A DNA stretch of 6,374 nucleotides from Alphaproteobacteria bacterium. GTDB lineage: Bacteria; Pseudomonadota; Alphaproteobacteria; Sphingomonadales; Sphingomonadaceae. Numbering within the stretch: position 1 is the stretch's first letter; the number at the start of each line of letters is the position of its first letter. The DNA lies in assembly GCA_016650315.1 (NCBI GenBank), contig JAENVZ010000199.1:1-6374 (forward strand). Reading direction: 5' to 3'. The notes under the pieces were generated by a model. It worked only from the letters and a program-made list of their open reading frames with translations. It did no database searches and was not told where the DNA came from. Of the stretch, positions 1 through 4,639 are shown in pieces. The translations under genes and the position numbers were made by a program.

Positions 1-1337
1 GCGCCGCAGCTCGGGCAATGGATGATCGGGATCGGCGTTCCCCAGTAACGCTGGCGCGACACGCCCCAGTCGCGCAACCGCCAGACGGTCGTACCCTGTC
101 CCCAGCCTTCGGCCTCGGCGCGGTCAATGACGGCCTGTTTGGCGGCCTCTATGTCCATGCCGTTCAGGAATTGCGAATTCACCAGATGCCCCGGCCCCGT
201 ATAGGCCTCATCATGGATCGGCGCGTCTTCCTGTCCCTCGGGCGCGACGACGCGTTCGACGGGCAGCATATATTTGCGCGCGAAATCCAGGTCGCGCTGG
301 TCGTGCGCGGGCACACCCATGACCGCGCCGGTGCCATAGTCCATCAACACGAAATTGGCGACGAACAGCGGCAACTTCCAGTCTGGATTGAAAGGATGGA
401 CGACCGACAGGCCAGTATCGTGGCCTTTCTTCTCCATTGTCTCGATGTCCGCCGCAGCGGTGCCGGTGGCGCGGCATTCCTCGATGAAGGTGGTCAGCAA
501 CGGATCGTTTTTGGCCAGCGCCTGCGCAATGGGATGATCGGCGGCGATGGCGGCGAAGCTGGCGCCGAAAATCGTGTCGGGGCGAGTGGAGAAAACGGCA
601 AGTTCGCTATGGCCATCCACCGACTGATCCAGCTTGAAACTGAATTGCAGGCCGACGCTCTTGCCGATCCAGTTTTCCTGCATCAACTTGACCTTTTCGG
701 GCCAGTGGTCGAGCGTTTTCAAACCATCGAGCAGTTCGTCGGCAAAATCGGTGATCTTCAGGAACCATTGCGAAAGTTTTCGCTTTTCGACCGGCGCGCC
801 TGAACGCCAGCCCTTGCCGTCGATCACCTGCTCATTGGCGAGCACGGTCATATCGACCGGGTCCCAATTGACCGCCGATTCCTTGCGATAGACCAGACCA
901 TGTTCATACAGGTCCAGGAACAGCGCCTGTTCATGGCCGTAATATTCCGGCTCGCACGTGGCAAGTTCGCGTGACCAATCCAGTGCAAAGCCCAGTTTCT
1001 TCAGTTGCGCGCGCATGGTGGCGATATTCTCGCGCGTCCAGCTTCCCGGATGCACCTTCTTTTCCATGGCGGCATTTTCGGCGGGCATGCCAAAGGCGTC
1101 CCAGCCCATGGGGTGCAGCACCTCATGCCCCGTCATGCGCCGGAATCGCGCCAGCACGTCACCCATGGAATAATTGCGCACATGGCCGATGTGGATGCGG
1201 CCAGAGGGGTAGGGAAACATCTCCAGCACATAACTGCGCGGCTTGGCGCTGTCGTCGGAGGCGCGAAAACTCTGCTGTTCGTCCCAGATTTTCTGCCAGC
1301 GGGCATCGGCCTCAAGCGGGTTGAAGCGCCTTTGCAT
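1..1337 (-). CDS. leuS: Leucyl-tRNA synthetase, N-terminal 445 residues (cut by window edge)
   Basis: Cytoplasmic class I aminoacyl-tRNA synthetase that charges tRNA-Leu with leucine and hydrolyses mischarged products. Translating the minus strand from 1337 gives an unbroken frame to the left edge: an N-terminus [14 protein letters not shown], the class I HIGH signature at residues 49-52 ([14 protein letters not shown]), the CP1 editing domain with its Thr-rich segment STRPDT (Thr255, equivalent to E. coli Thr252) and the editing motif [16 protein letters not shown] at 334-349. After CP1 comes [16 protein letters not shown], then a CPSCG motif at 441-445. The KMSKS loop and anticodon-binding domain lie beyond the edge; full-length enzymes are about 840-870 residues. 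The ATG at 1337 is preceded by GGGAG at good spacing. Oddity: the E. coli zinc ligands C159, C176 and C179 are D159, G176 and S179 here. It follows the lipoprotein gene by 36 bases and is probably co-transcribed with it; in related genomes lptE and holA usually come next (recalled, not visible). Confidence 0.97.
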   Translation of the reverse strand, partial: MQRRFNPLEADARWQKIWDEQQSFRASDDSAKPRSYVLEMFPYPSGRIHIGHVRNYSMGDVLARFRRMTGHEVLHPMGWDAFGMPAENAAMEKKVHPGSWTRENIATMRAQLKKLGFALDWSRELATCEPEYYGHEQALFLDLYEHGLVYRKESAVNWDPVDMTVLANEQVIDGKGWRSGAPVEKRKLSQWFLKITDFADELLDGLKTLDHWPEKVKLMQENWIGKSVGLQFSFKLDQSVDGHSELAVFSTRPDTIFGASFAAIAADHPIAQALAKNDPLLTTFIEECRATGTAAADIETMEKKGHDTGLSVVHPFNPDWKLPLFVANFVLMDYGTGAVMGVPAHDQRDLDFARKYMLPVERVVAPEGQEDAPIHDEAYTGPGHLVNSQFLNGMDIEAAKQAVIDRAEAEGWGQGTTVWRLRDWGVSRQRYWGTPIPIIHCPSCG

Positions 1338-1373
1338 ATTCACTCCCAAGATAAGGCCTGTCGCGCGGGGGCG

Positions 1374-1823
1374 TCAGCCGCCAATGGCGCTGCGGCGCAG
1401 ATCGCGCGCCTTGGACAAAATGATTTCTTCCAGTTTTTGCACAGTCGCGGCCTGAACCGGCGCATCGACCCACTGCCCTGCCTGATTGACCTGGCGGCTG
1501 GCCGCAACGCGCAACGCATCGGCACGCAAGTCCTGGTCCAGGATCGATACGGTCAGCTTCATGCGTTCATTGGGCGCGGTCGGATTGGCGTACCAGTCGG
1601 TAACGATCACGCCGCCATTGGAGTCGGTTTGCAGCAGCGGCATGAAGGATAAAGTGTCAAGACTCGCCCGCCATAAATAGCTGTTGACGCCGATTGTCGT
1701 CACCCGCGATGCGGCAAGGTCGGCCTTGGGGCGCTCTTGCCGCGATCCGCAGGCCGCCAGCACCGACAGGCTGGCGATGATGAGAATGGTGCGGACGGCC
1801 GGCACGGAAATTGGGCGAAGCAT
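1374..1823 (-). CDS. DUF3576-type lipoprotein upstream of leuS
   Basis: A 149-residue predicted lipoprotein of unknown function. The N-terminus (MLRPISVPAVRTILIIASLSVLAAC) is a lipoprotein signal peptide: a basic n-region with Arg3 and Arg11, a hydrophobic stretch at 12-23, and the lipobox LAAC with the acylated Cys at 25. The residues after Cys25 (GSRQ) contain no Asp at +2, which would fit outer-membrane sorting by the E. coli rule; that rule may not transfer exactly. The mature part has a Ile-Gly-Val-Asn-Ser-Tyr-Leu-Trp segment (44-51), a DWYANP segment around 76-81 and a C-terminal helix (about 123-144). This pattern and the place just before leuS match what I remember of alphaproteobacterial DUF3576 proteins; no biochemical role is known to me. 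The ATG at 1823 has AAGGA eight bases upstream. It is the first visible gene of the leuS transcription unit, with a candidate promoter at 1862-1889. Confidence 0.85.
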   Translation of the reverse strand: MLRPISVPAVRTILIIASLSVLAACGSRQERPKADLAASRVTTIGVNSYLWRASLDTLSFMPLLQTDSNGGVIVTDWYANPTAPNERMKLTVSILDQDLRADALRVAASRQVNQAGQWVDAPVQAATVQKLEEIILSKARDLRRSAIGG

Positions 1824-1861
1824 GAAGCTTTTCCTTGAAAAATCTGGATGTCTCGAAGGCT

Positions 1862-1889
1862 TCTATAGTTGGTCCTGCGGCGGGAGCAA
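1862..1889 (-). promoter_or_regulatory. Candidate promoter for the lipoprotein-leuS operon
   Basis: Read on the minus strand, TTGCTC (1889-1884) is followed after 16 bases by TATAGA (1867-1862). These are partial matches to the sigma-70 -35 and -10 hexamers. The lipoprotein start codon lies about 40 bases downstream. A perfect 15-base inverted repeat (1890-1904) abuts the upstream side of the -35. Spacing and position are right, but both hexamers are imperfect, so this is a candidate only. Confidence 0.35.
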
Positions 1890-1904
1890 GCCTGTCGCGC
1901 AGGC
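1890..1904. repeat. 15-base palindrome GCCTG-TCGCG-CAGGC
   Basis: Five-base arms GCCTG (1890-1894) and CAGGC (1900-1904) flank a TCGCG loop. A close relative (same arms, loop TCGAT) lies at 2780-2794, so the two copies flank the plus-strand exported-protein gene. The first eleven bases recur exactly at 1356-1366 without the right arm. It has no T-run, so it is not a classical terminator. It could be a small interspersed repeat, or an operator, since it abuts the candidate -35 of the lipoprotein gene. Confidence 0.5.
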
Positions 1905-1962
1905 GATTCTCCCCAAAGTAGCGTCCCGCCTGTGTGTTTAATGCCACAAAGCCGCAGAAAAC

Positions 1963-1981
1963 CGACTCGCGGGGCTAGTCG
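1963..1981. repeat. Inverted repeat CGACT-N9-AGTCG in the divergent intergenic region
   Basis: Perfect five-base arms at 1963-1967 and 1977-1981 with a nine-base spacer lie about 60 bases before the plus-strand gene. The left arm overlaps a GACTC site (1964-1968), which fits GANTC, the methylation target of the alphaproteobacterial enzyme CcrM; a second GANTC site is at 1905-1909. It may be a regulator site for the plus-strand gene, but arms this short can arise by chance. Confidence 0.25.
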
Positions 1982-1999
1982 TGACCGTCAAAATGGTGA

Positions 2000-2006
2000 T
2001 ATAGAT
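2000..2006 (+). promoter_or_regulatory. AT-rich -10-like element before the exported-protein gene
   Basis: TATAGAT sits in an AT-rich patch (about 1988-2022) in otherwise GC-rich DNA. Transcription starting a few bases downstream would give a leader of about 30 bases that contains GGAGGAG and reaches the ATG at 2043. No convincing -35 at 16-18 bases was found; GTGACC at 1981 is too close. TAAAAT at 2013-2018 is an alternative -10. Confidence 0.25.
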
Positions 2007-2023
2007 ACATCATAAAATTAAAT

Positions 2024-2030
2024 GGAGGAG
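2024..2030 (+). promoter_or_regulatory. Shine-Dalgarno GGAGGAG that decides the start at 2043
   Basis: GGAGGAG overlaps the upstream in-frame ATG at 2022 and ends 12 bases before the ATG at 2043. The 2022 ATG has only AAAATTAA in front of it and would give an acidic N-terminus (MEEYWGI). Starting at 2043 gives MRTRR and a normal signal peptide. The spacing is somewhat long, so the site is likely but not ideal. Confidence 0.5.
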
Positions 2031-2042
2031 TATTGGGGGATC

Positions 2043-2768
2043 ATGCGTACGCGTAGGGGATATGTGCTTTGGACCGGAGCGGCTGTTGCCGTGGCCGTCT
2101 TTGCCTTGTCGCCTGCAATCGGGGCGGTGGCCAATATGGTCGGCGGCTCGGGCGAATCGCGTACCGTATCGCTCAGCCAATTGGGCGGCATCGGCTCCTT
2201 CACCCCTGCCAACCCCGATCCGCGGCTGGCGGCGACTTATGCCAAGGCGGCATTGCAGTCGAATCGCTCCTTCCGTTTCACGCCTACCAGTGGTTCGATG
2301 AGCGGCAGCCGGTCTGTCACCATCGCTGTTCGCGCCGGCAATTTCACGGGGCTGTCCGATCGTGGCGTGTCCATGACCATTACGCCGGTCGCCTATAATC
2401 TGGGCGTTGCGCGCGGGTGGAAGAAATTCGCATTGCCCGATTCGGTGGGCAGGGCTGAACTTCCCCCAGTGGCGATTGAAACCAGCCTGAACAGTCCGCT
2501 ATCCGCCGATAGTTTTAGCCTGACTGGCAAGAAGAAGTTCAGCACCAGCGTCCAGTTGGACAGCGAACGCCCGATCGCCACGTCGCCACAAACGCTGGCA
2601 GGTACGGAAGCGATTTCGGTCGATGTCGCGGGTTCCTATTCCCTGACCCGCAATCTGGACCTGAAAGCAGGCGTCCGGTATCGCGGACCTGGAAACCGCC
2701 TTGCGCTCCTGACCGACGACCGGCAGGACAGCCAGGCCGTCTATATCGGAACAGCGTTCAAGTTCTGA
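2043..2768 (+). CDS. Exported beta-rich protein, probable outer-membrane protein of unknown function
   Basis: A 241-residue protein with no name I recognise. Residues 1-30 form a Sec-type signal peptide: a basic MRTRR, a hydrophobic core at about 8-22, and a likely cleavage after the AIGA at 25-28. The mature part has few Cys-like or catalytic motifs and is dominated by alternating polar/hydrophobic strands, for example SVTIAVRAG (91-99), VSMTITPVAYNLGVA (109-123), FSTSVQLDS (166-174), AISVDVAGSYSLT (190-202) and LDLKAGVRYRG (205-215). It ends in AVYIGTAFKF (232-241), an aromatic alternating strand with a terminal Phe, as in outer-membrane beta-barrel proteins recognised by the Bam machinery. 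With few visible strands it may be a small barrel or one with a periplasmic part. I believe similar uncharacterised proteins occur in sphingomonads but cannot verify this. A longer form from the ATG at 2022 is open but less likely. It is divergent from the lipoprotein-leuS unit and convergent with the AT-rich gene, so it is transcribed alone. Confidence 0.85.
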   Translation: MRTRRGYVLWTGAAVAVAVFALSPAIGAVANMVGGSGESRTVSLSQLGGIGSFTPANPDPRLAATYAKAALQSNRSFRFTPTSGSMSGSRSVTIAVRAGNFTGLSDRGVSMTITPVAYNLGVARGWKKFALPDSVGRAELPPVAIETSLNSPLSADSFSLTGKKKFSTSVQLDSERPIATSPQTLAGTEAISVDVAGSYSLTRNLDLKAGVRYRGPGNRLALLTDDRQDSQAVYIGTAFKF

Positions 2769-2779
2769 TAGGCGTTTGA

Positions 2780-2794
2780 GCCTGTCGATCAGGC
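2780..2794. repeat. 15-base palindrome GCCTG-TCGAT-CAGGC after the exported-protein gene
   Basis: The arms at 2780-2784 and 2790-2794 are identical to those at 1890-1904; only two loop bases differ. It begins 12 bases after the stop codon at 2768. It could help end transcription of the plus-strand gene, but no T-run follows (GGGATAATCC), so it is not called a terminator. Confidence 0.5.
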
Positions 2795-2816
2795 GGGATA
2801 ATCCACATATTGTATA

Positions 2817-2836
2817 GGCCCTACCAAGGGGAGGCC
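2817..2836. other. Weak hairpin in the convergent intergenic gap
   Basis: GGCC at 2817-2820 and 2833-2836 can pair, or alternatively CCCT (2819-2822) with AGGG (2827-2830) around ACCA. It lies between the convergent ends of the exported-protein gene and the AT-rich gene, where a shared terminator would be expected. Neither strand shows a clear T-run after it, so a terminator role is unsupported. Confidence 0.2.
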
Positions 2837-2853
2837 ATAATTGTGGAATGCAC

Positions 2854-3510
2854 TCAGGCGACCGGATTTAATGGAAGCGACTGTTTTGTATCTTGCGGAA
2901 CAGAAGTCCTATTAGTCGGATGATCTAAATGCGAAATGTACCTATTTGATTGAGGTCCCCAATCAAAATACAATCCGCCCATACCAGAGGTGATGGTAGA
3001 AGCCTCAGCAGAAGAAATATCGAACGAATTTGAAAATAGGAGGCCTGTTTTTTTATTTCCTAAAATGGAAGCATGAATTTCTAAGTGATACTTCCCCGCT
3101 TGAAATTCGAAACCACTGCCATTCTTAGGTAAAAGAAAGTGATGGTTCACTACAATGCCTGTATCGCCTACAAAAAGACCGCTGCCTCTAACAAGTCTAT
3201 CGTCACCATAGACCCAAACATTAAAATTCTGTTTGCTCTCATTGTGCTGGAGAGTCGCATAAAGACTCTCAACAATACGACCCCGCTTGGAATCAGAAAT
3301 TAATAATCCTCGTAGGAATATTTTCGGAGCGGAACCTTTCAATCCTTCTTCACGTGAACCATCAGGTCCAAAGTAAACCACGGCCGGTCTCGTTAACTTT
3401 ACTTTTCCTTTTTTCATGTGCGTTAGCCACAAGGTCAACGCCGAAACAGATAAGGCCAGCATGGCGATAACAACTGAAAAATATGTCAGATATGCTGGCG
3501 CTTGTTGCAT
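2854..3510 (-). CDS. AT-rich gene for a membrane-anchored protein of unknown function
   Basis: A 218-residue protein that I do not recognise by name. It has one predicted membrane helix at residues 9-31, preceded by an uncharged N-terminus and followed by HMKKGKVKLTR. By the positive-inside rule the N-terminus is outside and the soluble domain (about 40-218) cytoplasmic. That domain looks mostly beta and carries motif-like blocks: RPAVVYFGPDG (41-51), PKIFLRGLLISDSKRGRIVES (62-82), NVWVYGDDRLVRGSGLFVGDTG (97-118), NHHFLLPKNG (122-131), and YFDWGPQSNRY (181-191). These look conserved rather than random, so it is likely a real protein family. Three sampled 60-base lines average 40 % GC against 55-65 % in sampled lines of the neighbours, suggesting horizontal acquisition. 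The ATG follows the nrdB stop after GAG only (TAG-GAG-ATG), so it is probably read from the nrdAB transcript with coupled translation. No catalytic signature was seen. The existence of the gene is likely; its function is unknown. Confidence 0.8.
   Translation of the reverse strand: MQQAPAYLTYFSVVIAMLALSVSALTLWLTHMKKGKVKLTRPAVVYFGPDGSREEGLKGSAPKIFLRGLLISDSKRGRIVESLYATLQHNESKQNFNVWVYGDDRLVRGSGLFVGDTGIVVNHHFLLPKNGSGFEFQAGKYHLEIHASILGNKKTGLLFSNSFDISSAEASTITSGMGGLYFDWGPQSNRYISHLDHPTNRTSVPQDTKQSLPLNPVA
2945..2967. repeat. Perfect 8-base inverted repeat inside the AT-rich gene
   Basis: TTTGATTG (2945-2952) and CAATCAAA (2960-2967) are exact inverted copies separated by seven bases. The element lies within the codons for the FDWGPQSN block (182-189) of the AT-rich gene and could form a hairpin in its mRNA. 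It may be only a by-product of the codons used. Confidence 0.4.
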
Positions 3511-3513
3511 CTC

Positions 3514-4566
3514 CTATTCCGCCGCGATCCCCGCCTTGGAGAACATATCCTCGCCATCGTCCTTCACCGGGCTGTCGTCATTCGCCTTGATCTTCTTGCG
3601 CCGGTCGAAGCTGTCCCACACCTCGTTCCAGTTCCCCCGTGTCGCGGCCTTGGAATATTCCGTCGCGCGGGTTTCGAAGAAGTTGGCGTGCTCGACGCCG
3701 TTCAGCAGCGGGGCGAGCCAGGGGAGGGGGTGTTCGTCGATCATGTAGATCGGCTGGAACCCCAACTGGCCCAGACGCCAGTCGGCGATGTAGCGGATGT
3801 ACTTCTTGATTTCCTTCGCGGTCATGCCGGGGACCGGGCCATGTTCGAAGGCGAGGTCGATGAACGCATCCTCCAGCCGGACAGTCTTTTGGCACACGTC
3901 CATAATGTCTTCGCGCACCGCGCGGGTCATGCAGTCGCGTTCCTTGACGAAGGCGTGGAACAGCTTGGTGATGCCCTCGCAATGCAGGCTTTCGTCGCGG
4001 ATCGACCAGGTGACGATCTGGCCCATGCCCTTCATCTTGTTAAAGCGCGGGAAGTTCATCAGCATGGCGAAGCTGGCGAACAGTTGCAGTCCCTCGGTAA
4101 AGCCGCCGAACATGGCGAGTGTGCGGGCGATGTCCTCGTCCGTGTCGACGCCGAATGTGGACAGATAATCGTGCTTGTCCTTCATCTCCTTGTACTGAAG
4201 GAACATGCCATATTCGCTTTCGGGCATGCCGATGGTGTCGAGCAGATGGCTGTAGGCGGCGATGTGGACGGTTTCCATGTTGGAAAACGCGGTCAGCATC
4301 ATCTTGACCTCGGTCGGCTTGAACACGCGGCCATATTTGTCGTGGTAGCAATCCTGCACCTCGACATCGGCCTGGGTGAAAAAGCGGAAGATCTGGGTGA
4401 GCAGGTTGCGCTCATGATCGGTCAGCTTTTGCGCCCAATCACGGCAATCCTCGCCCAGCGGCACTTCCTCCGGCATCCAGTGGATCTGCTGCTGGCGCTT
4501 CCAGAACTCGAACGCCCAGGGATATTCGAAGGGCTTATACTGTTTGGAGGCTTGAAGAAGAGACAT
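3514..4566 (-). CDS. nrdB: Ribonucleoside-diphosphate reductase, beta (radical) subunit
   Basis: The small subunit of class I ribonucleotide reductase, a cytoplasmic ferritin-like helical protein. It holds the dimetal centre and stable tyrosyl radical and passes the radical to NrdA for reduction of ribonucleoside diphosphates. All metal ligands are present with E. coli spacing: D67, E98, H101, E158, E192 and H195 (E. coli D84, E115, H118, E204, E238, H241). The radical tyrosine is Y105 in AAYSH (E. coli Y122), and W30 in HWMPEEV matches E. coli W48. The length of 350 residues is normal. The C-terminus differs from E. coli: the last 46 residues contain no Tyr, and the likely counterpart of E. 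coli Y356 is Y304 in TEYSKAA, as in Chlamydia-like R2 proteins. The tail is charged (DRRKKIKANDD, then KDDGED). The ATG at 4566 has GGAG eight bases upstream. It follows nrdA by 73 bases in the same operon. The alphaproteobacterial type is inferred from the FTQADVEVQDCY and FSNMETVHIAAYSHLL blocks. Confidence 0.97.
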   Translation of the reverse strand: MSLLQASKQYKPFEYPWAFEFWKRQQQIHWMPEEVPLGEDCRDWAQKLTDHERNLLTQIFRFFTQADVEVQDCYHDKYGRVFKPTEVKMMLTAFSNMETVHIAAYSHLLDTIGMPESEYGMFLQYKEMKDKHDYLSTFGVDTDEDIARTLAMFGGFTEGLQLFASFAMLMNFPRFNKMKGMGQIVTWSIRDESLHCEGITKLFHAFVKERDCMTRAVREDIMDVCQKTVRLEDAFIDLAFEHGPVPGMTAKEIKKYIRYIADWRLGQLGFQPIYMIDEHPLPWLAPLLNGVEHANFFETRATEYSKAATRGNWNEVWDSFDRRKKIKANDDSPVKDDGEDMFSKAGIAAE

Positions 4567-4610
4567 TTGGGTTACTCCGGCAGAAAATTGGTAGTGGATT
4601 TGGCGCCATG

Positions 4611-4635
4611 CCCTTCTCCCCTTGTGGGAGAGGGG
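4611..4635. repeat. Strong hairpin between nrdA and nrdB
   Basis: CCCTTCTCCC (4611-4620) and GGGAGAGGGG (4626-4635) pair over ten positions around a five-base loop. The single imperfect pair is a G-T wobble on the plus strand and a C-A mismatch in the nrdAB transcript. It starts five bases after the nrdA stop and lacks a following T-run, so it is not a simple terminator. The sequence resembles the CCCTCTCCC/GGGAGAGGG palindromes scattered between genes in many proteobacteria (recalled). It may stabilise or process the mRNA between the two genes. Confidence 0.65.
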
Positions 4636-4639
4636 TTAT

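Noticed and set aside
18..803. Long plus-strand open frame opposite leuS (261 codons)
   Set aside because: The minus strand encodes recognisable LeuRS throughout; the plus frame shows no known motif and is an antisense shadow in GC-rich DNA.
2022..2024. ATG at 2022 as the start of the exported protein
   Set aside because: It has no Shine-Dalgarno and gives an acidic N-terminus before the signal peptide; the ATG at 2043 fits better.
2769..2853. Bidirectional terminator between the convergent genes
   Set aside because: Only short stems were found and neither strand has a clear T-run; reported as weak hairpins instead.
2845..3515. Direct repeats or attachment sites at the ends of the AT-rich gene
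   Set aside because: Only a loose TGCA/CTC similarity between the two ends; no target-site duplication, tRNA or integrase is present.
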